Shown: positions 8,859-17,104 of the stretch, one piece after another
Layout of the letters: every line of letters starts with the position of its first letter
Numbering within the stretch: position 1 is the stretch's first letter
NCBI GenBank assembly: GCA_964509195.1
Contig: CAZDWJ010000002.1
Span: 1 to 64,000, forward strand
From: UBA4802 sp964509195
GTDB lineage: Bacteria > Spirochaetota > UBA4802 > UB4802
Direction: 5' to 3'
Length of the DNA stretch: 64,000 bases
Position numbers and translations under genes: made by a program
The notes under the pieces: model-generated
Database searches by the model: none
The model's input: the letters and a program-made list of their open reading frames with translations, nothing else
What the model was told of the DNA's origin: nothing

Positions 8859-10130
8859 ATGGATAAAGATAACATTACTATTGATACAACCCGTTTCCAA
8901 GAGATATCTATATCCTATTTAAAAAAATTAAGTGGTGATAAATTACTGACTTTTGATGTTTTAGATCAGAATGGGAATACAATATTTTCAGCGGGACAGG
9001 CGCTTAATGATGAAATATTGAAAAAAAAATCTGAAGAAGGCGTAAAGTTCTTCATACCAAGAGTCACTGAAACCATTGGGGTCTATGACCGCGAAATAAT
9101 TGATATGAAGAAACTAAGAGCTATTGCTGACGATACTGCAACAATGTATGTTGATATACGTAAGACCGGGCGTATGACGTATGACCAGTTTTTGCAATCC
9201 AATAATCAATTAGCAGCTATTGTTGACAGCCTGAGAGTTGAGGATAAAACTGGTGGAGTATTATCACTTTTAAAAGATATAAAAGAATTTGATTTTATTA
9301 CCTATACGCATTCTGTGAATGTGGGTGTGCTTGCAATGATTTTGGTATATAAGGAGCTTTCAACCGGCGAAAAAGTAAAATTAGCAGCGCTGGCGGGGTA
9401 CCTCCATGATATAGGAAAGTTGCGGGTTGATCAGTCCATAATTCAAAAGCCAGGACTACTTACTTATGAGGAATATAAAAAGGTAATTGAACATACACGC
9501 GAAGGCTACCGTATACTTGATAGTGTTGTCGACTCAACCGGGAAAAAAGTGGTGCCTAATATTATCAAGTACGTCGCATTGTTTCACCACAGAAAATTAC
9601 AGAGTCCCGGGTACCCATTCCGTGAGGATGAAAAAGACAAAACCCGTGAAACACAGTATAACGAACTTCCTGACCTTGCGCGCATTATGGGTATTTGTGA
9701 TATGTATGATGCGCTGACCAGTGCAACGCCGTTCAGGATGCCTATGTCAGTTGAAAAAGCTCTGCGCTATATTTTGAATCTTTCAAATTATCTGTATTCA
9801 ACTGATGATGTTCATCGCTTTATCAAGGTTCTGAGTTTATCGCTCAACAAGGGCAATCCTTTTTTACGTGTTGGTGATTTTATAATGCTTGAATCTGAAA
9901 AGATTAGTTTAGATACACGTAAAAAAGTACGAGTATATGAGATAGCGCGCATTGAAGACATATCACGAATAAATTTTATGAATCCAAAGGTAATGATTTT
10001 TTATGATGTTGTGCGGAATAAAAAATTAAACAAAATTACCGTTGATTTACGGTATGATACAAGCCGCAAGATTGTTCGTGTCTTTGAAAGCACACGAATA
10101 AAAGAAATGTTATTGCGACAGCTCAAATAG
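8859..10130 (+). CDS. HD-GYP domain protein, probable c-di-GMP phosphodiesterase
   Basis: A 423-residue cytoplasmic protein with an HD-GYP hydrolase domain in its middle. Visible blocks are THSVNVG, YLHDIGK (the HD pair), KPGLLTYEEYKKVIEHTREGY as two short motifs, ALFHHRKLQSPGYPF and GICDMYDALTS. The GYP triad is intact but the usual Glu after HH is Arg. The N-terminal ~100 residues look like the DUF3391-type domain often found before HD-GYP, and about 110 residues follow the catalytic core. It is followed after 8 bases by a receiver-domain gene, so the pair probably form one signalling unit. Known family members hydrolyse c-di-GMP. Confidence 0.85.
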   Translation: MDKDNITIDTTRFQEISISYLKKLSGDKLLTFDVLDQNGNTIFSAGQALNDEILKKKSEEGVKFFIPRVTETIGVYDREIIDMKKLRAIADDTATMYVDIRKTGRMTYDQFLQSNNQLAAIVDSLRVEDKTGGVLSLLKDIKEFDFITYTHSVNVGVLAMILVYKELSTGEKVKLAALAGYLHDIGKLRVDQSIIQKPGLLTYEEYKKVIEHTREGYRILDSVVDSTGKKVVPNIIKYVALFHHRKLQSPGYPFREDEKDKTRETQYNELPDLARIMGICDMYDALTSATPFRMPMSVEKALRYILNLSNYLYSTDDVHRFIKVLSLSLNKGNPFLRVGDFIMLESEKISLDTRKKVRVYEIARIEDISRINFMNPKVMIFYDVVRNKKLNKITVDLRYDTSRKIVRVFESTRIKEMLLRQLK

Positions 10131-10138
10131 GTGGCACT

Positions 10139-10507
10139 ATGAATCCAATATTACTGCTTTTTGATAATGACAGGTTTGCTGAGCTTATACGTTTTGTAGT
10201 CACTACTGCTGGATTTAAAGTAGAACATATAAATGACCCACTTGCATTATATGAAAAGGTTAAAGAAATAAATCCACCACTTATCATTATGGATATTTTT
10301 TTAAGGCATATTGATGGCCTCTATTTACTGGAACGATTATATGCTGTGAAAGAATTTGCCAATATTCCTGTTCTCATCGTATCTTCCCGCAATGAGCCAA
10401 TGGCAGTATTTGATGCACTTGAACGCGGTGCTGCTGATTATCTGGCTGCACCTATCAATGAAGACATGCTGATAGATAAAGTAAAAAAATTGTTGAAAGT
10501 TGGCTGA
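10139..10507 (+). CDS. Stand-alone response regulator receiver domain, atypical
   Basis: A 122-residue single receiver domain without output domain. The acidic pocket (Asp9, Asp11), phosphoacceptor Asp52 (IIMDIF) and the Ser82/Ser83 position (LIVSS) are present. The conserved Lys in the last loop is replaced: YLAAPIN instead of the usual K-P pair, so Ala104 occupies its place. The switch may therefore respond abnormally to phosphorylation. AGGTGG lies before the ATG, 8 bases after the HD-GYP stop, implying coupling with that enzyme. Confidence 0.8.
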   Translation: MNPILLLFDNDRFAELIRFVVTTAGFKVEHINDPLALYEKVKEINPPLIIMDIFLRHIDGLYLLERLYAVKEFANIPVLIVSSRNEPMAVFDALERGAADYLAAPINEDMLIDKVKKLLKVG

Positions 10508-10620
10508 TACAGAACTGTTGTTGTATAGTGATTTTATCCGACATATAGTATAGCTAACATTAATCATAGCTTGCAGTTGCTCAATTGTAATGAAGATGTT
10601 TCATCAGAAATAATTCCAAA

Positions 10621-10670
10621 TCCTTCTGCTTGTTTTTTTAGCGAGGGGTTGGGGTGAGGGTGACAATCAA
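10621..10670. repeat. G-rich fragment resembling a dispersed repeat
   Basis: GCGAGGGGTTGGGGTGAGGG at 10641-10660 stands out in an AT-rich gap. Read on the minus strand it translates as HPHPNPSLKK, resembling the widespread family of short dispersed repeats that encode HPNPLP-like peptides. Only one copy was noticed in this window. It sits just before the ribosome site of the GH18 gene. Confidence 0.35.
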
Positions 10671-10693
10671 ATCCTATTTTTGGGAGAATAAAT

Positions 10694-11719
10694 ATGAAGA
10701 AATTAATTATTTTATTATTAGTTCTTGTTCCAGGATGTTCCTCATTTACCAGTGTCCCCCAGCATAATGAATCTATATATACGCAATCTTCTGATACCAC
10801 AATGCACGCATTACAGATTGCAGACTATCTAGAATTTAATGAAGTGTGGGCTTATCTCATGAGGGGTGAAGAAGACAGAATGAAAGGTGATGAGCCAATC
10901 ACCGACCTTTGTTATTTCAGTGCAAAAGTAAGTGGCAAAGGGCAGATAACTGGCGATTATGCACCGCCTTCAATAAAGTTTAAAAATAAAATACGTCATC
11001 ATATCGTAATAGCTGTTATTGACAATTTTGCACTGTTGCATTTCATACTTAATCCTGATTTACCTGTGCGTAAAAACTTTATTAATGATGTATGCAGAAT
11101 ATCTTCCAAATTTGATGGTGTGCAAATAGATTTTGAATCGGTTGCATCGTCGGATGCAGCCTGGTTCTTCAGCTTCTTAACCGAACTGCGAGCTGCTTTA
11201 GATAAAAATAAGATGCTATCTATAGCACTGCCTGCACGCAGAACGCGAATACCTGATGCGTACGATTACCCATCAATAGCTGCTATCGTTGACCGTATTA
11301 TCATTATGGCCTACGACCAGCACTGGTCAGGAAGTAACCCTGGGCCAGTTGCAGGATTGTCCTGGTGTAAAGAAGTTGCTGAATTTGCAAAAAGCTTTAT
11401 CCCAAAAGAAAAGCTTATCATGGGCTTGCCACTTTACGGCAGGTCATGGCAGGATAAAAATTTTAATAAGTCAGTTCATTATAGGCATGTTGAGGAAATG
11501 ATAAAGACATCAAATATACAGCCAAAGTATGACCCTGAAAACGGGGCTTACTTTGAGTATGAAGAGACAGTAAAGGTGCGTGTATATTATACTGATGAAA
11601 GAGCAATTTATGATCGCCTCAAGCTCTATTCATCAATGTCAGTGGACAACGTTGCATTCTGGCGGATAGGCCAGGGACCAAGCGGGATGTGGCAGAATAT
11701 AAGCGCTAAAGGCCTGTAA
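10694..11719 (+). CDS. Lipoprotein glycoside hydrolase family 18 protein
   Basis: Envelope-anchored GH18 enzyme (chitinase/spore-cortex-lytic YaaH type). The signal MKKLIILLLVLVPGC ends in a lipobox with Cys15. The catalytic motif is FDGVQIDFE, matching D-G-x-x-x-D-x-E with the Glu as acid. It is followed by IIIMAYDQHWSG, the family's substrate-stabilising Tyr/Asp block, and by KLIMGLPLYGRSW. The 341 residues form one catalytic barrel with no LysM or chitin-binding module, so a peptidoglycan or N-acetylglucosamine glycan is as likely a substrate as chitin. GGGAG lies 8 bases before the ATG. It is 14 bases ahead of a methyltransferase gene. Confidence 0.85.
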   Translation: MKKLIILLLVLVPGCSSFTSVPQHNESIYTQSSDTTMHALQIADYLEFNEVWAYLMRGEEDRMKGDEPITDLCYFSAKVSGKGQITGDYAPPSIKFKNKIRHHIVIAVIDNFALLHFILNPDLPVRKNFINDVCRISSKFDGVQIDFESVASSDAAWFFSFLTELRAALDKNKMLSIALPARRTRIPDAYDYPSIAAIVDRIIIMAYDQHWSGSNPGPVAGLSWCKEVAEFAKSFIPKEKLIMGLPLYGRSWQDKNFNKSVHYRHVEEMIKTSNIQPKYDPENGAYFEYEETVKVRVYYTDERAIYDRLKLYSSMSVDNVAFWRIGQGPSGMWQNISAKGL

Positions 11720-11733
11720 AACGCAAATGGCAG

Positions 11734-12285
11734 ATGAAAAAGTTATTATACGAAGAGATAAAACTAAAGCGTCCCGATTTGCATGAGTTATTCAGATTAC
11801 CGCGATTTCCTGTAGTAACCGTCCTTGAGAATATTCGCAGCTTATATAATGTTGGTTCTATGTTCAGGTCTGCCGATGCAGCGCGCATTGCATACATGTA
11901 TTTGTGCGGGTATACTCCTCATCCACCACGTAAAGAAATTGACAAGACTGCATTGGGCAGCACAGAAAGCGTGCCATGGGAGCACTCAATAAAACCAGCA
12001 TCTGTCATTACTATGTTGAAAAATCAGGGATTTACTATTGCAGCTCTGGAACACACCACAACCAGCATATCATACTTTGATCATACGTATTCTTATCCTC
12101 TATGTATAGTTGTGGGCAATGAGGTTGAAGGTATTAGTAATGAAGCGCTTTCACTGTGTGATGTGGCACTTGAAATTCCCATGTTTGGTATTAAACATTC
12201 ATTGAATGTAGCAGTAGCGTATGGTATTGTAGTGCACCATGCAGTAATGATGTATCACAAACAATGTATCAATAATTATGAATAA
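11734..12285 (+). CDS. TrmH/SpoU-family RNA 2'-O-methyltransferase
   Basis: Knotted (SPOUT) methyltransferase of the TrmH family that methylates ribose 2'-OH in tRNA or rRNA. The three family motifs are seen: NVGSMFRSADA near residue 38, VVGNEVEGIS near residue 130 and IPMFGIKHSLNVAVA near residue 150. At 183 residues it is a catalytic domain only, like TrmL-size proteins. The target nucleotide cannot be told. Its stop overlaps the start of the next RNA methyltransferase gene by 8 bases. Confidence 0.85.
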   Translation: MKKLLYEEIKLKRPDLHELFRLPRFPVVTVLENIRSLYNVGSMFRSADAARIAYMYLCGYTPHPPRKEIDKTALGSTESVPWEHSIKPASVITMLKNQGFTIAALEHTTTSISYFDHTYSYPLCIVVGNEVEGISNEALSLCDVALEIPMFGIKHSLNVAVAYGIVVHHAVMMYHKQCINNYE

Positions 12286-13441
12286 AGTAATTTTAAAAAA
12301 AGGCAAAGAAAAATCAGTAATGCAAAAGCACCCATGGATTTTTTCAGGGGCGATAGCTCATGCAGAGGTTCCTGATGGGCAGCTAGCGTGTGTGTGTGCA
12401 TCAGATGGAACAGTTCTTGCGTGGGGATATTACAACAGTCGCTGTGACATAGCGGTACGAATACTAAGCTTTGAAGATGTAAAACCTGATACTGACCTTA
12501 TAGAAAAACGAATAGCTCAGGCAATAGCTGCACGTCATGCTGCTGGTATCTCTCAAATAACAAATGCATATCGCATTGTTCACTCAGAAGGAGATCTTTT
12601 GCCAGGGCTGATTGTTGACTGGTACCATGGTCACTGTGTAATGCAGATTATGACTTTAGGCATGGAACAATTAAAAGATACTATCGCACAGATACTGGTA
12701 GATTTACTAAAACCTGAAAGCATTTATGAACGCAGCGACCACCAAGGAAGAAAACTTGAAGGATTACAACCGGTCAACAATCAAGTGTACAAAATAACAC
12801 CCGAGCTGATTAAAATAAATGAAAATGGCATGCAGTTTTTAGTTGATGTGAAGCATGGGCAAAAGACAGGATTTTATTGTGATCAGCGTGATAACAGGTA
12901 CATGGTCAGGAAGATTGCTAAAGGAATGGAAGTCCTCAACCTGTTTTCGTATTCTGGGGGTTTTTCGGTTGCGGCTCTAATAGGAGGAGCTAAAAGTGCT
13001 GTATCTGTTGACAGCTCACAGGATGCGCTTGATGTAGCTTTAAAAAATTGTCAGTTGAATGAAGTGAATTCCTTGCACAGTATTGTGAAAGCAAATGTAT
13101 TTGATTACGTAAATGAAAGCACAATATCGCAGAATTTTGTGATATGTGACCCACCAGCGTTGGCTAAAAATAAATCAGGTGTAAAAAATGCACTGCGTGG
13201 CTATAAAGATTTAAATCTAAAGATACTACAAAAAATACCACACAATTCATTGCTGCTTACCTGTTCGTGTTCACGGTTTATTGATATAAAACTTTTTCAG
13301 CAGGTTGTATTTAGTGCTGCACTGGATGCTGAGCGTGATGTTACTATAATTGGAAAATATTCACAACCTGCTGATCATCCTGTTTCAATCTACTGCCCAG
13401 AAACGGAGTATCTTAAGGCAATCTTGCTATGTGTAAAATAA
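12278..13441 (+). CDS. RlmI-like class I rRNA methyltransferase with PUA domain
   Basis: SAM-dependent RNA methyltransferase of the RlmI/YccW group (COG1092), which forms 5-methylcytidine in 23S rRNA in E. coli. The N-terminal ~75 residues are a PUA domain (KHPWIFSGAIAHAEV). The Rossmann part shows VLNLFSYSGGFSVAAL (SAM binding), VICDPPALAKNK and the Cys block LLTCSCSR. The length of 387 is normal. ATGAATAA at the junction gives an 8-base overlap with the preceding gene, so translation is coupled. One GCGATAGCTC word lies in the PUA coding region at 12350. Confidence 0.85.
   Translation: MNKVILKKGKEKSVMQKHPWIFSGAIAHAEVPDGQLACVCASDGTVLAWGYYNSRCDIAVRILSFEDVKPDTDLIEKRIAQAIAARHAAGISQITNAYRIVHSEGDLLPGLIVDWYHGHCVMQIMTLGMEQLKDTIAQILVDLLKPESIYERSDHQGRKLEGLQPVNNQVYKITPELIKINENGMQFLVDVKHGQKTGFYCDQRDNRYMVRKIAKGMEVLNLFSYSGGFSVAALIGGAKSAVSVDSSQDALDVALKNCQLNEVNSLHSIVKANVFDYVNESTISQNFVICDPPALAKNKSGVKNALRGYKDLNLKILQKIPHNSLLLTCSCSRFIDIKLFQQVVFSAALDAERDVTIIGKYSQPADHPVSIYCPETEYLKAILLCVK
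12350..12359 (+). repeat. GCGATAGCTC word, copy 1
   Basis: Exact copy inside the PUA-domain coding region, read as part of GAIAHA. Confidence 0.6.
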
Positions 13442-13581
13442 AATTATTATTTAATCCTTTCCCTTTAAAGTGCTTATGGGTGTAAGAATCATACAATCTT
13501 TCTAGCAAATATTACTTTGTTGGATTCAATTTAATACACGGTGACACCCAGAATATCTTTGTAAAAAGGTTTTATTGCCTC

Positions 13582-13932
13582 TTATTTTGCTTTTTTGCCA
13601 GGAAAAAGAGTTGGATGTGCAATAATCCCCCATTTCCCATCTTTTTCAACTCTAGCCAGCCCTTCGCTAAAATCCACCGCTTCATCGAACTGAGGTGGGA
13701 TGACAATCTCTCCTTCTTTGTTGATAAATCCCCATTTGCCATCTTTATTAACTTTTGCCAGCCCTTCGCGAAAATATGATATATCATCAAATTGTGGCTT
13801 TACAACCCATTTTACGTTTTTCTCATCAGGATGCTTTTCATTAACCGTGATTGTGGTTTTGCAATTCACATTTACAACAAGCATAATCATGCTCAAAAAA
13901 AGAAGATGTAGCAAAGCACCTTTCCTTTTCAT
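13582..13932 (-). CDS. Short WG-repeat protein, probably truncated
   Basis: Exported 116-residue protein with two WG repeats (PF14903, first named after Leptospira): WGFINKEGEIVIPPQF with YFREGLAKV before it, and FSEGLARVEKDGKWGI. The signal region MKRKGALLHLLFLSMIMLVV ends near a Cys that makes only a weak lipobox. WG proteins usually have many repeats; here the second stops after WGII and a foreign-looking basic tail (FPGKKAK). This suggests the 3' end was lost. AAGGGAG precedes the ATG. Function unknown; the repeats are thought to bind proteins. Confidence 0.72.
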   Translation of the reverse strand: MKRKGALLHLLFLSMIMLVVNVNCKTTITVNEKHPDEKNVKWVVKPQFDDISYFREGLAKVNKDGKWGFINKEGEIVIPPQFDEAVDFSEGLARVEKDGKWGIIAHPTLFPGKKAK

Positions 13933-14068
13933 TGTCTAACTCCCTTGATGGTGAAAATTCCACACTTATTTTTACAGCAAAAATTTCTATCAATTCTTTA
14001 TTTTTTGTCAATTATGAATTTTGGTTTAAAAAAAAGCATAAAAAATATTGTTGTTTCAACAAATTATA

Positions 14069-14103
14069 TTGACAGTATGCTAAAATACTACTATATTGGT
14101 AGT
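14069..14103 (+). promoter_or_regulatory. nifUS promoter with overlapping palindrome
   Basis: TTGACA (14069-14074), an exact 17-base spacer and TATATT (14092-14097) form a near-consensus sigma-70 promoter. ACTAC (14087-14091) and GTAGT (14099-14103) flank the -10 as a palindrome; outward extension gives AAATACTAC versus AAACACTAC, 8 of 9 matching. A repressor there would block RNA polymerase. An Rrf2/IscR-type Fe-S regulator is a plausible binder, by inference only. Confidence 0.65.
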
Positions 14104-14192
14104 GTTTAAATTTGATAGAGCCAAAAAATGAATTGATTTTTGCATATGAGACAGTTGAAGTAATACAAAAAAATCACCTCAGGAGAAGTTGT

Positions 14193-15035
14193 ATGTGGGA
14201 ATACACGGAAAAAGTAAAAGAATTATATAAAAACCCTAAGAATGTTGGTGAAATACCTGATGCAGATGTAGTAGTGGAGGTTGGCAGTATTGTGTGTGGT
14301 GATGCACTGACCCTTTACTTAAAACTTGATGGTGACAAAATTGTTGATGCAAAGTTCAAAACTTTTGGATGTGGAAGTGCAATTGCATCTTCATCAGCGT
14401 TAACCGAAATGATTAAAGGAAAGACTGTTGATGAAGCAGCAAAAATTACAAATAGAGATATTGTTGAGTATTTAGGTGGCCTGCCTGACCAAAAAATGCA
14501 CTGCTCAGTTATGGGGCAGGAAGCGCTGGAAAAAGCAATAAAAAAAATAAAAGGACATGCGGTTGAAGATGAGCACGAAGATGAAGGTGCTATTGTATGC
14601 CAGTGTTTTGGTGTTTCAGAAAATTTAATTAGGCGTGTCATAAATGAAAATAATCTTACAACTGTCGAAGAGGTAACCAATTACACTAAAGCGGGTGGGG
14701 CGTGTGGATCCTGTATTCCAAAAATTGAGGATATAATAAAAGAAGAATTGAATAAAGCAAAAGAAAAATCACATACAGCAGTTGCTGCAAAACCAATGTC
14801 AAACCTTAAACGAATGCAGCTTGTAGAAGAAACCATTCAAAACGTTATACGCCCCGTGCTTATGCGTGATGGTGGAGATATTGAACTAATTGATATTGAT
14901 GGCAAAAAGGTATATGTGGCGTTGCGTGGTCACTGCGCACATTGTGTAATTTCAGACGTTACTATGAAAAATCTTGTTCTAGAAAAATTGAGAGAATACG
15001 TAGAGAACGACATTGAAGTAATTGAGGTAAAATAA
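14193..15035 (+). CDS. nifU: NifU, three-domain Fe-S cluster scaffold
   Basis: Scaffold on which NifS-delivered sulfur is built into Fe-S clusters. The start at 14193 follows CAGGAG; an in-frame upstream start would add 27 unconserved residues. Domains in order: IscU-like (VCGDAL, FGCGSAIASSSA, MHCSVMG: the three cluster Cys), a Bfd-like [2Fe-2S] part (VCQCFGVSE and GACGSC), and a C-terminal Nfu domain (MRDGGDIEL, then CAHC). This is the full classical NifU architecture, about 280 residues. It overlaps nifS by one base (TAATG). No nitrogenase genes are near, so general Fe-S biogenesis is the likely job. Confidence 0.93.
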   Translation: MWEYTEKVKELYKNPKNVGEIPDADVVVEVGSIVCGDALTLYLKLDGDKIVDAKFKTFGCGSAIASSSALTEMIKGKTVDEAAKITNRDIVEYLGGLPDQKMHCSVMGQEALEKAIKKIKGHAVEDEHEDEGAIVCQCFGVSENLIRRVINENNLTTVEEVTNYTKAGGACGSCIPKIEDIIKEELNKAKEKSHTAVAAKPMSNLKRMQLVEETIQNVIRPVLMRDGGDIELIDIDGKKVYVALRGHCAHCVISDVTMKNLVLEKLREYVENDIEVIEVK

Positions 15036-16246
15036 TGCGGAGTAAAATTATATATCTGGATAACAATGCAACTACAATGGTAGCTCCTGAAGTACTGGAA
15101 GCAATGATGCCGTTTTTCATGGAACGCTATGGTAACCCATCAAGTATGCATGATTTTGGTGGCGATGTTGCGCATGATGTTGAGAAAGCACGCCTTAGTG
15201 TTGCTCAAATGTTGGGTGCTGAGTATGATTATGAGATAGTTTTTACCAGTGGTGCCACCGAAAGCGATAACATGGCAATACTTGGAACGTTGCAGTACTA
15301 CCGTGATAAAAAACATATTGTCACAACAAAAGTGGAACATCCCGCTGTGCTTAATTTATGCCGACAGCTTGAACGCGAAGGGTACTCTGTGACCTATGTG
15401 CCTGTGGACAGAGAAGGCAGTTTAGACATGGATTTTTTATTTGATTCGATAACAAATGATACGGCGATAGTTTCTGTTATGTATGCCAATAATGAAACAG
15501 GTGTGATATTCCCGGTTGAAGAGATTGGTGCGTTTTGCAAAAAACGTGGCGTGCCATTTCACGTTGATGCTGTACAGGCAATTGGAAAAATCCCCGTTGA
15601 TGTAAATAAGATTCAGTGTGATTTGCTTGCTATCTCAGGGCATAAGTTTCATGCGCCAAAGGGGATCGGCGTATTGTATGTAAGAAGAGGCACACGGATG
15701 AGACCGCTACTATATGGTGGACATCAGGAAAAAGCACGAAGGCCCGGGACACACAATGTTCCTGGAATAATAGGAATAGGCAAAGCAGCTGAGCTAGTAA
15801 TGGAGCATCTTTCAAATACAAATGATGTAGCAAAAGTAAAACGCCTTCGCGATAAACTTGAAGATGGGTTGTTATCACAATTACCAAATTCTCATCTAAA
15901 CGGAAGCAAAAACAAACGTGTAGATAATACCACCAATATTGGATTTGAATATATTGAAGGTGAGGCTATTTTACTGTATCTCAACGAAAAGGGTATCGCC
16001 GCATCATCCGGTTCAGCCTGTTCTTCTGGTTCACTGGAACCTTCTCATGTACTGCGGGCAATGGGGGTGCCATTTACTTGTGCACATGGCTCAATTCGCT
16101 TTAGCTTAAGCCGCTATACAACTGAAGAAGAGATTGATTATACGCTAAAAGTAATGCCCCAGGTGGTCAATCAATTGCTGGAGATATCGCCCTACTGGGA
16201 TTCTAAAAATAAAAAAGGCAAGCCAATTAGTGAGCTTGCCCGCTGA
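15035..16246 (+). CDS. nifS: NifS/IscS-type cysteine desulfurase
   Basis: PLP enzyme that takes sulfur from cysteine and hands it to NifU. Visible marks are YLDNNATT at the N-terminus, FTSGATESDN, FHVDAVQAIG, SGHKFHAPKG with the PLP-binding Lys, and ASSGSACSSGS with the catalytic Cys in the class I loop. The length of 403 is usual. It is translationally coupled to nifU through a one-base overlap. The last codons double as a terminator for the opposite strand (16217-16240). Confidence 0.93.
   Translation: MRSKIIYLDNNATTMVAPEVLEAMMPFFMERYGNPSSMHDFGGDVAHDVEKARLSVAQMLGAEYDYEIVFTSGATESDNMAILGTLQYYRDKKHIVTTKVEHPAVLNLCRQLEREGYSVTYVPVDREGSLDMDFLFDSITNDTAIVSVMYANNETGVIFPVEEIGAFCKKRGVPFHVDAVQAIGKIPVDVNKIQCDLLAISGHKFHAPKGIGVLYVRRGTRMRPLLYGGHQEKARRPGTHNVPGIIGIGKAAELVMEHLSNTNDVAKVKRLRDKLEDGLLSQLPNSHLNGSKNKRVDNTTNIGFEYIEGEAILLYLNEKGIAASSGSACSSGSLEPSHVLRAMGVPFTCAHGSIRFSLSRYTTEEEIDYTLKVMPQVVNQLLEISPYWDSKNKKGKPISELAR
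16217..16240 (-). terminator. Terminator of the murA-flgF operon inside the nifS 3' end
   Basis: GGCAAGC (16217-16223) and GCTTGCC (16234-16240) form a 7-bp stem. On the minus strand the hairpin is followed by TTTTTTATTTTTA, a good intrinsic terminator 28 bases beyond the flgF stop. The same bases encode the last residues of NifS (GKPISELAR). Confidence 0.7.
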
Positions 16247-16267
16247 TTATTATATTGTAATGCTATT

Positions 16268-17104
16268 TTAACGTGCAACTTCGTTGATTAAACGTCCTAA
16301 CTCCTGGTCGTGGGTAAGCATTGCTTTCTGATTTGCTTCGTAACTGCGCTGTACTTCAATCATGTCTACCATCTCGCGCACGGCGCTCACATTTGATTTT
16401 TCAAGAAAGCCCTGAACTACCTTATACTCTTCAGCTGGCAGTGCTGGCCCTGAATATTCTGTTTCACGGTATAAGGATTCGCCTTCTTTTTTTAATTCAC
16501 GGATATTTTCAAAATCAACAATCTTGAGTTTGTCGATAACCACTGGCTGTTCCCAATTGTTCTGCGTCATACCCACAAGATCAGTTGGTTCAAGTGAGAG
16601 GGCGGCATTAACAAGGATTTCACCACGTTCGTTGATCATAAAATTATTCTTCTGCACTTTGATTATTCCATTTTCACCAAGGACTGGCAGGCCATTATGA
16701 GTTACCAGAATACCGTCTTTATTCAGTGTAAAAGCGCCATTACGGGTATACCGTTCACCACGTTCAGTCATCACAGCAAAAAAACCCTTGCCATCAAGAG
16801 CTACATCAAACGGATTTTCAGTTCGCATTAGCGAACCCTGTTCATGAATCGTATATACTTCATTTACCTCAACACCTGTGCCTAATTTTCCAGCAAATGG
16901 CATTGTGTCATAAGAGCCGGCAGGGGTTATGCCCAAACCATCGTCATTTAAACGCCTAATAATCATATCAGGAAATGCTTTGAATAACGTTAGATCTTTT
17001 TTGTATGCAGTTTTGTCAACATTGGCTAAATTATTTGCAATAGCATCAAGACGTGCTTCCTGAGCTATCATGCCGCTTGCGCCGGTATACAATCCTCGTA
17101 CCAT
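16268..17104 (-). CDS. flgF: Flagellar basal-body rod protein, FlgF type
   Basis: Axial flagellar rod protein exported by the flagellar type III system. The N-terminus MVRGLYTGASGMIAQEARLD followed by ANNLANVDKTAYKK is the conserved rod/hook motif. The middle has LGTGVEVNEV, NPFDVALDGKGFF and ERYTRNGAF, and the C-terminus SYEANQKAMLTHDQELGRLI is the second conserved helix. With 278 residues and this N-terminus it fits spirochaete FlgF better than FlgG. Its ATG overlaps the murA stop by one base. It implies a flagellated cell; no other flagellar structural gene is in the window. Confidence 0.82.
   Translation of the reverse strand: MVRGLYTGASGMIAQEARLDAIANNLANVDKTAYKKDLTLFKAFPDMIIRRLNDDGLGITPAGSYDTMPFAGKLGTGVEVNEVYTIHEQGSLMRTENPFDVALDGKGFFAVMTERGERYTRNGAFTLNKDGILVTHNGLPVLGENGIIKVQKNNFMINERGEILVNAALSLEPTDLVGMTQNNWEQPVVIDKLKIVDFENIRELKKEGESLYRETEYSGPALPAEEYKVVQGFLEKSNVSAVREMVDMIEVQRSYEANQKAMLTHDQELGRLINEVAR

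Noticed and set aside
13572..13790. Second frame over the WG-repeat gene
   Set aside because: It is an out-of-phase shadow without ribosome site; the repeats are in the other frame.
14112..14192. Upstream start for nifU
   Set aside because: The 27 extra residues are unlike NifU, and the strong CAGGAG box is before 14193.
14193..16246. A nitrogen-fixation cluster, because of nifU and nifS
   Set aside because: No nitrogenase or cofactor gene is near. NifU/NifS also serve general Fe-S assembly in anaerobes.
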